Shown in pieces: positions 35,702-43,972 of a stretch of DNA of 64,000 nucleotides. Source of the DNA: CAZHRC01 sp964533865. Its GTDB lineage: Bacteria > Bacillota > Clostridia > Tissierellales > Peptoniphilaceae. The position numbers and the translations under genes were made by a program. Location of the stretch: NCBI GenBank assembly GCA_964533865.1, contig CAZHRC010000009.1, forward strand, positions 1-64,000, in the 5' to 3' direction. The stretch's first letter is position 1. The number at the start of each line of letters is the position of its first letter. The notes below the pieces were generated by a model. The model worked only from the letters and a program-made list of their open reading frames with translations. It did no database searches and was not told where the DNA came from.

Positions 35702-36883
35702 TTATTCGTCGGCGAAGTTGTCAAAGTAGCCTTGGATCAGAACGATCGGGGTCCCTTTGTCGCCAGAGCCAGAGACTAAATCAGAGAGAGAACCGAGCAG
35801 ATCGGTCAGGCGTCTAGGCGTCGTGCCCAGAGCATCTTTTGCCGATCGGGTTTCTTTTGAAGCAATGCGATTGCGCATGGCAGCGATGGCTTCTTCTCCA
35901 TCCATATCCGTGAGATCCGTATCTGCGATGTATTTTAACTTTAGTTCATTTGGCGTTCCAACAAGATTGGACGTGTATCCTGGAGAGACGACTGGGTCTG
36001 CAAGTTCCCAGATATGACCGACGGGATCTTTAAATGCACCGTCTCCGTAAACCATGACCTCAATCTGTTTACCGCTTTCCGCGTTCAAACGCGCTTGAAC
36101 CGCTTCGACAAAGGCTTGAGAGTCTCTAGGGAATAATTTGATGGTGTCGTCTGTGGACAAATTGGATCCGTACAATCCGTATTCTGGATTGTAGCCACTG
36201 CCGTCAATGGATTCGGTTAGAATATCTTCTAGGGAGTAGACGGTCTTTGCTCCATTTGCTTTGAGTTGTGCAACGAGTTCATCCGCATCGTGAATGTTGG
36301 CGACGAGAAGTTCAGAAGCTCTCTCGGTGATGTCAGCCAGATTATTGGTTAAGTAGATTTCAATCTTGCCTTCTTCACCCATGGATTTGTACATGTCCAC
36401 GTAGTCGATGCCGGTAAAGGGGTGATAGACGCTGTCGCCTGCGACCTCGCGGTAGCGCTCTTCAGTTAAGGTATCGATATTGTTGTTGATGTGATGATCG
36501 ATGAGGGCTTGTTGATCGATCAAACTGTTGCCCACTTCATCGGAAGGGTAGGAGAGAAAGACGACCACTTTTTTATGGGTGTTGACGATGGCTTTCATGA
36601 TGATTGAGAATCGATTTCGACTGAGTATGGGAAAGACCACTCCGATCTCGTCGTCGTATTTGCTGTTGAGATCCTTTGTGATTTGATCGATGTGGACGTA
36701 GTTACCTTGTGCGCGAGCCAGTAGGGACTCGGTGATTGCCACCACATCGAGATCCCGCAATGGGAAACCTTCGCGTTTTGAGGCGTTGAGGACGGTGTCC
36801 ACAGTGATTTGAACTAAATCATCACCTTGCTTAATAATTGGCGCTCGCAATCCGCGAGCTACTGTTCCTATACTTCTTTCCAT
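35702..36883 (-). CDS. Coenzyme F420-0:L-glutamate ligase (CofE)-like protein
   Basis: A 393-residue protein of the CofE-like ligase family. The N-terminal RSIGTVARGLRAPIIKQGDD, VVAITESLLARAQGNYV and GYDDEIG-like stretches match the family, which in F420 makers adds glutamate to F420-0. Most Clostridia lack F420, so its real substrate is unknown; a gamma-glutamyl ligase on a folate or another cofactor would fit the neighbour. AAGGAG precedes the ATG. It lies 19 bp downstream of the 5-formyl-THF cyclo-ligase gene, both on the minus strand and probably one transcript. Confidence 0.75.
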   Translation of the reverse strand: MERSIGTVARGLRAPIIKQGDDLVQITVDTVLNASKREGFPLRDLDVVAITESLLARAQGNYVHIDQITKDLNSKYDDEIGVVFPILSRNRFSIIMKAIVNTHKKVVVFLSYPSDEVGNSLIDQQALIDHHINNNIDTLTEERYREVAGDSVYHPFTGIDYVDMYKSMGEEGKIEIYLTNNLADITERASELLVANIHDADELVAQLKANGAKTVYSLEDILTESIDGSGYNPEYGLYGSNLSTDDTIKLFPRDSQAFVEAVQARLNAESGKQIEVMVYGDGAFKDPVGHIWELADPVVSPGYTSNLVGTPNELKLKYIADTDLTDMDGEEAIAAMRNRIASKETRSAKDALGTTPRRLTDLLGSLSDLVSGSGDKGTPIVLIQGYFDNFADE

Positions 36884-36902
36884 AATCGTTTCTCCTTCTG
36901 AA

Positions 36903-37493
36903 TTAAACTGTGTCGGATCGGGTTGGTACTTCTAGCCATCGCTTATCGGTGAGTACGACATTACAAGGGACATCGTGGGGGTCTTTTGGGACCCTATCGA
37001 CGATTTGTAAATCGTAACCGATGCCGATGGTTGGGTGTGGCGAATTGAGAGAGGCAAAAAAGCGATCGTAATACCCGGCGCCGTAGCCAAGTCGATAGCC
37101 CATCGGATCAAAGGCTAATCCAGGGACTAGCGATAAGTCGATGGTATTGCGCTCGACGACGATACGGCGTTCTTTTTTTACGGTGAGTATACCGTAGTGG
37201 CCAAGCGCTAAGTCGTCAGGGAAGTTGGTGAGTTGCAGTGCTGACATCTCAGGATTTCCTCGTGTCGTCCAAGGCACGGCAACGCGTTTTCCATCTTGTA
37301 GAGCCCGTCGCAATATCGCGTGGGTATCGACTTCGTCGCCAAAGCTGATGAAGCAAAAAAGGTGGGTACACTGTCGGTACAGTTCGCTTTCGAACAACCG
37401 ATTGGCGATTGCCTCATCCCATAGTCTTCGATTTGCTGGCGTTACTGCCGATCTCAAATGGCGTTGGCGGATTCTCAGTTCGTTTTTTTCCAT
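36903..37493 (-). CDS. 5-formyltetrahydrofolate cyclo-ligase
   Basis: A 196-residue enzyme (YgfA/MTHFS family) that converts 5-formyl-THF with ATP to 5,10-methenyl-THF, recovering an inhibitory folate. The signature GYRLGYGAGYYDRF lies at residues 132-145, with LVPGLAFDP just before it and the ATP-binding RQRHLR near the N terminus. GGGGTGA is a few nt upstream of the start. It is divergent from ftsE. Confidence 0.94.
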   Translation of the reverse strand: MEKNELRIRQRHLRSAVTPANRRLWDEAIANRLFESELYRQCTHLFCFISFGDEVDTHAILRRALQDGKRVAVPWTTRGNPEMSALQLTNFPDDLALGHYGILTVKKERRIVVERNTIDLSLVPGLAFDPMGYRLGYGAGYYDRFFASLNSPHPTIGIGYDLQIVDRVPKDPHDVPCNVVLTDKRWLEVPTRSDTV

Positions 37494-37596
37494 TCAAATC
37501 ACCCCATGATATTGTACCCTATTTTTGTCGAATCCGTTCACATAAATTGACGAGAGAAATGATTCAATCCGGAAATGTTAAATTATCGTAACTTAG

Positions 37597-37613
37597 TGTA
37601 ACCAGTCTGTAAC
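37597..37613 (+). promoter_or_regulatory. Predicted WalR box upstream of ftsEX
   Basis: TGTAAC-CAGTC-TGTAAC is a perfect fit to the Bacillus WalR (YycF) direct-repeat consensus TGTWAH-N5-TGTWAH. A third, imperfect repeat CGTAAC at 37587-37592 extends it. The centre lies about 48 bp upstream of the ftsE -10, an activator-like position. WalR controls ftsEX/cwlO-type wall genes in Bacillus, so the context fits. Confidence 0.65.
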
Positions 37614-37649
37614 TTCTCTCGGGTTATTCGTGATTTTTAATCGTGACAC

Positions 37650-37658
37650 TGGTATAAT
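37650..37658 (+). promoter_or_regulatory. Extended -10 promoter of ftsEX
   Basis: TGGTATAAT is a perfect extended -10. The -35 (GTGATT) is poor, which is usual for an activated promoter, and fits dependence on the upstream WalR-like box. Confidence 0.7.
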
Positions 37659-37684
37659 ATACGGAGAAAGTCTGAGGTGAAAGC

Positions 37685-38368
37685 GTGATTGAATTTATAC
37701 GAGTGACAAAAAAATATTTAAACGACGTGGTCGCCTTACAAGATGTCAGTTTCAAAATTGAACAGGGGGAGTTTGTTTTTCTCATCGGACCCAGCGGAGC
37801 AGGCAAGTCAACGTTGATCAAACTGATTTTACACGAAGAGTCAGCGGACAAAGGACGCGTGATTTTAGACGGCAAAGATATTACTTCGGTTCGATCCAGA
37901 CACCTTCCTGCAATCCATAGGAAAGTGGGCGTGGTGTTCCAAGATTTTCGTTTGTTAGAGGACAGGACCGTTTACGACAATGTCGGGTTTGTGATGGACA
38001 TCCAAGGGAGATCCCCTCGTGAGAAAAAACGCCGCATACCAGAGATGCTCGAGCTCGTCGGCCTTGCAAACAAGGCAAAATCATTTCCTAACCAACTCTC
38101 AGGAGGGGAACAACAACGGACTTCGATTGCGCGAGCGATGGTTGGACAACCTGAGATTTTAATTGCCGATGAACCAACCGGTAATTTGGACCCTGAGACT
38201 TCGCGAGAGATTTTAGATGCGCTTAGCGCGGTCAATCAAAGGGGAACTACGGTCATCGTGTCGACTCATGCAAAAGAAATCGTGGATGCTATGCGTCGTC
38301 GTGTGCTCCAATTAGATCGAGGAATACTGGTTCGAGATGAATTAGAAGGAGAATACGACAACAGATGA
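37685..38368 (+). CDS. ftsE: Cell division ATP-binding protein FtsE
   Basis: A 227-residue ATPase of the FtsEX complex, which uses ATP cycles to activate peptidoglycan hydrolases at the septum or side wall. Walker A is GPSGAGKS (35-42), the Q-loop region VVFQDFRLLEDRTV is typical of FtsE, and the signature LSGGEQQR and Walker B LIADEPTGNLDP are intact. It starts at GTG with GAGGTGA 4 nt upstream and overlaps ftsX by 4 bp. Confidence 0.97.
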   Translation: MIEFIRVTKKYLNDVVALQDVSFKIEQGEFVFLIGPSGAGKSTLIKLILHEESADKGRVILDGKDITSVRSRHLPAIHRKVGVVFQDFRLLEDRTVYDNVGFVMDIQGRSPREKKRRIPEMLELVGLANKAKSFPNQLSGGEQQRTSIARAMVGQPEILIADEPTGNLDPETSREILDALSAVNQRGTTVIVSTHAKEIVDAMRRRVLQLDRGILVRDELEGEYDNR

Positions 38369-39270
38369 CCTTTATAAGAAAATTGTTATTTAGCCTTCGA
38401 AGCGGATTTCGAGGCGCTTGGAAACACAGGGGAATGGGCGTCGCCTCTGTGGCGTCGACAGCCATGGTTCTGTTTATTCTTGGCTTTGTGCTGATCGCCG
38501 TCATCACCATGAACATCATGGTGTCTGACGTTCAAAATCGCGTTGACGAAATCGAATTGTTTTTAAAAGCCGATGCCACCGATGAACAAGTTGCGACGGC
38601 GATGGAAGAGGTCAAGTCTTTTGAAGGCGTAGGCGAAGTGGTCTACCGGTCAAAAGCGGAGGCGCTTGAATTGATGAAGCAGTCTTGGGGATCCAACGCT
38701 TTTATTCTCGAAGGGATGGATCAAACGAATACCCTGCCAGCTTCTTTCGTCGTTACGATGAAACAGTTAGAACGCACGGATGCATTTGTCGCTTGGGCCA
38801 ATGAGTTACCCGTTGTCAATGAGATTACATACTACCAAGATATGGTACAACGGATTCTGCAACTCTCCAATTACATTCAATGGGGCGGTTTGCTTGCCGT
38901 GTTGATGCTCATCGGTATTTCTGTCGTTTTGATTTCCAACACGATCAAGTTGACTCTAAGTTCTCGTAAAAAGGAAATCCAAGTGATGAGAGATGTGGGT
39001 GCATCCCGATTTTTGATTATTGGACAGTTCATCGTCGAAGGAGTGCTATTTGGCGTCATCGCTGCAGGGATTGCCATGGGGCTGACTTTCGGAATCTATA
39101 CCTATTTTTTCAATAACTACTCAGATGCTTTTTACCAGTTTGTATCGACGGCTTTATTTTCACCGGAAACCCTTCATCTGGACTTTGGGATTATTTTCCT
39201 ATCTTTGGGTGTGGGCATCGGCGCTATTGGAAGTTTATTATCGATACGAAAAGATTTAAAAGTACAATAA
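38365..39270 (+). CDS. ftsX: Cell division membrane protein FtsX
   Basis: A 301-residue membrane partner of FtsE. The first membrane helix (about 24-46) is followed by an extracellular domain (about 50-165) that binds the hydrolase, then three more helices (about 172-192, 222-246, 272-290). The family segments SFVVTMKQ and VVNEITYYQD are seen. It overlaps ftsE by 4 bp; the M23 peptidase follows 15 bp on, giving ftsE-ftsX-hydrolase in one operon. Confidence 0.95.
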   Translation: MTFIRKLLFSLRSGFRGAWKHRGMGVASVASTAMVLFILGFVLIAVITMNIMVSDVQNRVDEIELFLKADATDEQVATAMEEVKSFEGVGEVVYRSKAEALELMKQSWGSNAFILEGMDQTNTLPASFVVTMKQLERTDAFVAWANELPVVNEITYYQDMVQRILQLSNYIQWGGLLAVLMLIGISVVLISNTIKLTLSSRKKEIQVMRDVGASRFLIIGQFIVEGVLFGVIAAGIAMGLTFGIYTYFFNNYSDAFYQFVSTALFSPETLHLDFGIIFLSLGVGIGAIGSLLSIRKDLKVQ

Positions 39271-39285
39271 ACGGAGGACAGTGAT

Positions 39286-40560
39286 TTGTCGCATAATTTA
39301 AAAAAGCTCACTACAGTAGCACTGAGTGTGGCGTTGCTCCTTGGAACGACACCGGTGGTTAGAGCTGATGAAATAACGGACTTACAAGAACAAACTCGAC
39401 AACTCGAGGAACAGCGGGTGACGACAGAAGCAAAAACCGCTGAAATGGAGCAAGAAAAAGCACGACTTGCGAGTCAAAGAGAAGCGTTGAATAAAGAGTT
39501 GGAAGAATTGGATCGTCGATTGACTGAAACCCAAAAGGAACTCGATGGGTTGAACGCACAGATCGAAGAACTCCTCGCCGTCATCGAAAAGACGACTCAA
39601 GAGATCAATGCTCTGCGTCAAGATATCGAAAAAAACCAAAAGTCTTTCAGCGATCGCTTGGAAGCCATGTATAAAATGGGAAATGCCGGTTATCTCGAAG
39701 TGCTGCTTAGCTCATCTAACATGAACGACTTTTTATCGCGATCGGTGATGATGCAAAACATTGCAGAATACGATCGTACCATTATCGAAAACTTAAAGAC
39801 TGACAAGATTACTCTGGAGCAAAAAGAGCAAGAGCTAAAAGGTCAACAAACCGCCCTTGAGTTGGTCAAAGAATCCACCGAAGCTAAAAAGCTAGAGCTG
39901 GAAGAGATGACCAATAGCAAAAATGCACTGCTCAGTAAAATCGTAGAACAAGAAGCGTTGACCGCAGCAGAAATCGCAAGTCTTGAGAGTCGATCTTCTG
40001 AGTTATCGGCTGAGATCGCAGCAAAGATTGAACGAGTGAAACAACTCGAAGAAGAACGTCGCATCGCTGAAGAAAAACGTCGTGCTGAAGAAGCGCGCTT
40101 AGCCGAAGAAGAAAAACAACGAGCGGCTGCCGCAAGAACGGAATCGAGAAAACCGGTTTACGTCACAGACGGTGGATCCTATGCTTGGCCAGTTCCGTCG
40201 AGCTACAATATCTCTTCATTGTATGGCACGCGCATCCATCCCTTTACAGGGGCAGTCCACTCCCACTCGGGGTTAGATATTAGCGCACCAACAGGTGCCG
40301 ATATAATCGCCTCGAAAGGTGGTACGGTGATCCAAGCGGGCTACAACGGAGCTTATGGTAATTGCGTCCAAATCGATCATGGTGGCGGGATGGTTACCGT
40401 CTACGGCCACTGCTCAGCCCTCTATGTTTCTTCTGGACAACAAGTGTCTTCCGGACAGGTGGTAGGTGTCATCGGTAGCACTGGACAGTCCACAGGGCCC
40501 CATCTGCACTTCGAGGTTCGCATAAACGGCGTTCGCGTCGATCCTATGAATTTTTTATAG
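39286..40560 (+). CDS. Secreted coiled-coil M23 peptidase (EnvC/PcsB-like partner of FtsEX)
   Basis: A 424-residue exported hydrolase. Signal peptide (residues 1 to about 27, cut after VVRA), a long coiled coil (about 30-270) for contact with FtsX, then an M23 (LytM) domain. The zinc ligands are intact: H327 and D331 (HSGLD), and H408 (HLHF, with H406). EnvC of E. coli has lost these, so this protein probably cuts peptidoglycan itself. It begins at TTG with GGAGG 8 nt upstream. A weak hairpin follows. Confidence 0.92.
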   Translation: MSHNLKKLTTVALSVALLLGTTPVVRADEITDLQEQTRQLEEQRVTTEAKTAEMEQEKARLASQREALNKELEELDRRLTETQKELDGLNAQIEELLAVIEKTTQEINALRQDIEKNQKSFSDRLEAMYKMGNAGYLEVLLSSSNMNDFLSRSVMMQNIAEYDRTIIENLKTDKITLEQKEQELKGQQTALELVKESTEAKKLELEEMTNSKNALLSKIVEQEALTAAEIASLESRSSELSAEIAAKIERVKQLEEERRIAEEKRRAEEARLAEEEKQRAAAARTESRKPVYVTDGGSYAWPVPSSYNISSLYGTRIHPFTGAVHSHSGLDISAPTGADIIASKGGTVIQAGYNGAYGNCVQIDHGGGMVTVYGHCSALYVSSGQQVSSGQVVGVIGSTGQSTGPHLHFEVRINGVRVDPMNFL

Positions 40561-40598
40561 AACCATCGCAAGGAACGGATTTAAAGATGATGTCATTT

Positions 40599-40630
40599 AG
40601 AGCTGTCGACCGATGTTGACAGCTCTTTCC
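40599..40630 (+). terminator. Terminator-like hairpin after the M23 gene
   Basis: A 9-bp perfect stem AGAGCTGTC / GACAGCTCT with a 10-nt loop is followed only by TTTCC. Termination may be incomplete. Confidence 0.6.
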
Positions 40631-40668
40631 AATGAAAACTATCGGCGAAAGACAAGAAAGGGTGCAAT

Positions 40669-41862
40669 ATGAAAAAATTAGGGAAGTTTATTTTAGGCAT
40701 ACTCATATTAGCGACGGTGGGACTCGGCGGTTACACCCTCGGGGCTCAAACGGGAAACACCACATTACAGGATAAAAAGACAGGGGACCTTTCCTCGGAT
40801 ATTAGTCGACCCATCGATGAAATGTACGATATTATCAGCAAGGCTTACCTCTTTGATATCAACGAAGACAAGGTTAAAGACGAGATTTACAAAGGGCTTT
40901 TCCGCGGATTGGACGATCCCTACTCCGTGTATTACAACCCCGAAGAATACCGGGAGTTGATGAGCGAAGCCTCTGGAACGTATACGGGTATCGGTGTAGT
41001 GGTCAACCCTTCTCAAGACAATTTCATCCAAGTGGTATCGCCATTTAAAGGTTCTCCAGGTGAACAAGCGGGTTTGCTTCCAGGGGATAAAATTATTGCC
41101 GTCAATGGTGTTAACTACACCGCATCGGACATGGAAGAGGCAGTACGTAACATGAAAGGCGAACCCAATACCGATGTGACTCTGACCATACGACGCGATA
41201 AAGAAGGGGCAACCTCTGACACGATGGACATCGTCATCACCAGGCAGGTGATTACCATCGAAACCGTGGCCAGCGTCATGATGGACGATAATATAGGATA
41301 TTTGCAAATCTCTCAATTTGACGAAAAAACCTATTCGGAATTTGTCACCAACCTTCAAAGTTTACTCGACAACGGGGCAAAAGCCATCGTCATGGATTTG
41401 AGAAATAACCCAGGAGGCTTGTTGAGTTCAACTTTGGAAGTCGCCGATAAGCTACTCGGTGAAGGGATCATCGTGTCAACTGTAGATAAGGAAGGCAATC
41501 GCACAGATGAAAAATCCGATGCAGATAAAGTCGATATCCCGATGACTGTATTGATCAACGGCAACTCTGCCAGTGCTTCAGAAATTCTATCCGGTGCACT
41601 CAAAGATCACAAACGGGCAACGGTGGTGGGAACCACTTCTTTTGGAAAAGGCATTGTCCAACGGATTTTCCCGATAGCATCGGACGGTCCAGGCTTTAAG
41701 CTGACCGTACAAGAGTACTACACGCCAAATGACACCAAAATTCACGGTGTTGGCGTCATTCCAGATGTGGACGTGCCAATGGAAGGTGATGGCTTCGACA
41801 TCGGCCCCGACCACAAGGAATCGGATGTCCAATTGCAAAAAGCGATAGAATTACTTCAATAA
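40669..41862 (+). CDS. S41 C-terminal processing peptidase
   Basis: A 397-residue CtpA-type serine protease acting outside the membrane. The N-terminal signal anchor is residues 5-24; a PDZ domain (about 105-190, VSPFKGSPGEQAGLLPGDKI begins it) precedes the catalytic domain. The Ser/Lys dyad is S302 (SASASE box) and K327 (FGKGIVQ), spaced 25 residues apart as in known CtpA. It likely trims envelope proteins or regulates wall hydrolases, which suits its place after ftsEX-M23, but its target is unknown. Confidence 0.93.
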   Translation: MKKLGKFILGILILATVGLGGYTLGAQTGNTTLQDKKTGDLSSDISRPIDEMYDIISKAYLFDINEDKVKDEIYKGLFRGLDDPYSVYYNPEEYRELMSEASGTYTGIGVVVNPSQDNFIQVVSPFKGSPGEQAGLLPGDKIIAVNGVNYTASDMEEAVRNMKGEPNTDVTLTIRRDKEGATSDTMDIVITRQVITIETVASVMMDDNIGYLQISQFDEKTYSEFVTNLQSLLDNGAKAIVMDLRNNPGGLLSSTLEVADKLLGEGIIVSTVDKEGNRTDEKSDADKVDIPMTVLINGNSASASEILSGALKDHKRATVVGTTSFGKGIVQRIFPIASDGPGFKLTVQEYYTPNDTKIHGVGVIPDVDVPMEGDGFDIGPDHKESDVQLQKAIELLQ

Positions 41863-41868
41863 ACGGAT

Positions 41869-41905
41869 AAGGGTATCTACAGTCAACGGCTGTGATGCCC
41901 TTTTC
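41869..41905 (+). terminator. Terminator after ctpA-type gene
   Basis: A long bulged stem AAGGGTATCTACAG / CTGTGATGCCCTT around TCAACGG is followed by TTC. It separates the peptidase from uvrB. Confidence 0.7.
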
Positions 41906-41931
41906 TATCTGATAATCAATGCATCTATAAC

Positions 41932-41960
41932 TTGACCGCTGGTGTCCTCTATCATATAAT
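41932..41960 (+). promoter_or_regulatory. Sigma-A promoter of uvrBA
   Basis: TTGACC (41932-41937), a 17-bp spacer and TATAAT (41955-41960) give a near-consensus promoter. The SOS box lies just downstream. Confidence 0.85.
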
Positions 41961-41965
41961 AATAT

Positions 41966-41979
41966 CGAACATTAGTTCA
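41966..41979. promoter_or_regulatory. SOS (LexA/DinR) box of uvrBA
   Basis: CGAACATTAGTTCA contains a perfect GAAC-N4-GTTC dyad, the core of the Gram-positive LexA box. It covers the expected transcription start, so LexA bound there would block transcription until DNA damage. Confidence 0.82.
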
Positions 41980-41989
41980 GGAGGTGTTT

Positions 41990-43963
41990 ATGACCGACTT
42001 TAAAATACATTCAGACTATAAACCCACTGGTGATCAGCCACAGGCTATTGCGAGCTTGGTCGCAGGGCTAAACGACGGCAGACACCATCAAATATTAAAA
42101 GGGGTCACGGGCTCAGGTAAGACCTTTACAATGGCAAACATTATCGAACAGGTTCAACGCCCCACGTTGATCATCGCTCACAACAAGACTTTGGCTTATC
42201 AATTGGCTTCAGAGTTTAGGGAATTCTTTCCGGAAAACGCAGTGGAATATTTTGTGAGTTATTATGACTACTACCAGCCAGAAGCCTATGTAGCGGCTAC
42301 GGACACCTATATCGCCAAAGATTCGGCGATCAACGACGAAATTGATAAACTACGACACTCGGCGACGATGGCCTTATTTGAAAGGCGAGATGTAATCATC
42401 GTCGCTTCAGTGTCTTGTATTTACGGATTGGGCGACCCGATTGACTACGAGAACCTTGTCGTATCCTTGCGTCCAGGCATGATACGGGAGCGCGATGACG
42501 TCATGCGAAAGCTTATCGACATTCAGTACGTGCGAAACGATGTGAGTTTTACCCGAGGGACATTCCGAGTTCGTGGCGACAGCTTGGATATCTTTCCGGC
42601 GTCTGAAGCGGAAAACTCCATTCGCATCGAGTTTTTTGGTGATGAAATCGATCGAATCACTGAAATCAATGCGCTTACAGGAGAAGTCATCGGGGGGAGA
42701 AATCACATTGCCATCTATCCGGCATCCCACTATGCGACAAGTTCAGAAAAAGTGAAAGTCGCCATCCAGTCAATTGAGAGAGAACTCTACGAGCGATTAG
42801 CGGTACTTAAGGATCAGAACAAACTCGTTGAGGCTCAGCGGTTAGAACAGCGGACGCTGTACGATATCGAAATGCTCCAAGAGATGGGATTCTGCAATGG
42901 TATTGAAAACTACTCAAGCCATCTAAGCCAACGGCCACGCGGGTCGCGACCTTACACATTGATCGACTACTTTCCCGAAGATTTTCTCGTCATCGTCGAC
43001 GAATCCCACGCTACCATACCACAAATCGGAGGAATGTACGAAGGGGACCGTTCTCGTAAGACAAATCTGGTGGAGTACGGGTTTCGCTTGCCTTCAGCAT
43101 TGGACAATAGACCACTTCGTTTTACGGAGTTTGAAAGTTTGGTCAACCAAATCGTCTACGTATCGGCAACACCAGGGCCATATGAAATGAAACACGAAGA
43201 AAATATCGCCGAGCAAATCATACGTCCGACTGGACTTTTGGACCCTGTGCTCGAAGTACGCCCGACCAAACATCAAATCGACGATTTGCTTTCAGAGATC
43301 ACCAAAAATACCGAGCGTGGAGAGCGCACCTTGGTGACCACTCTGACCAAGAAAATGGCGGAGGATTTGACTCAGTATTTTGAAGAAATCGGCGTCAGGG
43401 TCACATACCTTCACTCCGATGTGGATACGATGGATCGCATGGAGATCATCAGAGATTTGCGTATGGGCAAATACGATGTGCTTATCGGGATTAATCTTTT
43501 AAGGGAAGGGTTGGACTTACCAGAAGTTTCATTAATCGCCATATTAGATGCAGATAAAGAGGGCTTTTTGCGTTCAGAAACTTCCTTGATCCAAACCATT
43601 GGTCGAGCGGCAAGGAATGTACGGGGTAGAGTGGTCATGTACGGTGACAAAATCACCGGCTCAATGCAACGAGCTATTGATGAAACAAACCGCAGGCGTA
43701 CCATTCAAAACGCCTATAACGAAGAACATCATATCACCCCGACTAGTGTACAAAAGGGGATTCGAGAGGTGATCTCCGCCACCCAAGTGGCAGAGGAGGG
43801 CGTTGAATACTCGGATGCGGTGGAGACTTTTTCGCTGCAAGATATTGACAAAATGGTGGCGGAAATGGAGCTTGCCATGTACCAAGCGGCCGAAAACTTG
43901 GATTTTGAACGGGCGGCAGTTCTTCGAGATGAGATACGCAAACTGTCAACTCAGTTTAAATAG
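41990..43963 (+). CDS. uvrB: Excinuclease ABC subunit B
   Basis: A 657-residue UvrB, the damage-verifying helicase-like core of nucleotide excision repair. Walker A is GVTGSGKT (about 36-43), the beta-hairpin YYDYYQPEAY and DESH box (VDESHAT) follow, helicase motif VI is QTIGRAARN, and a C-terminal UVR domain binds UvrC. The start is ATG 41990 behind AGGAGG; an in-frame GTG two codons earlier lies within the ribosome-binding site. It forms an SOS-controlled operon with uvrA. Confidence 0.98.
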   Translation: MTDFKIHSDYKPTGDQPQAIASLVAGLNDGRHHQILKGVTGSGKTFTMANIIEQVQRPTLIIAHNKTLAYQLASEFREFFPENAVEYFVSYYDYYQPEAYVAATDTYIAKDSAINDEIDKLRHSATMALFERRDVIIVASVSCIYGLGDPIDYENLVVSLRPGMIRERDDVMRKLIDIQYVRNDVSFTRGTFRVRGDSLDIFPASEAENSIRIEFFGDEIDRITEINALTGEVIGGRNHIAIYPASHYATSSEKVKVAIQSIERELYERLAVLKDQNKLVEAQRLEQRTLYDIEMLQEMGFCNGIENYSSHLSQRPRGSRPYTLIDYFPEDFLVIVDESHATIPQIGGMYEGDRSRKTNLVEYGFRLPSALDNRPLRFTEFESLVNQIVYVSATPGPYEMKHEENIAEQIIRPTGLLDPVLEVRPTKHQIDDLLSEITKNTERGERTLVTTLTKKMAEDLTQYFEEIGVRVTYLHSDVDTMDRMEIIRDLRMGKYDVLIGINLLREGLDLPEVSLIAILDADKEGFLRSETSLIQTIGRAARNVRGRVVMYGDKITGSMQRAIDETNRRRTIQNAYNEEHHITPTSVQKGIREVISATQVAEEGVEYSDAVETFSLQDIDKMVAEMELAMYQAAENLDFERAAVLRDEIRKLSTQFK

Positions 43964-43972
43964 GAGACATTT

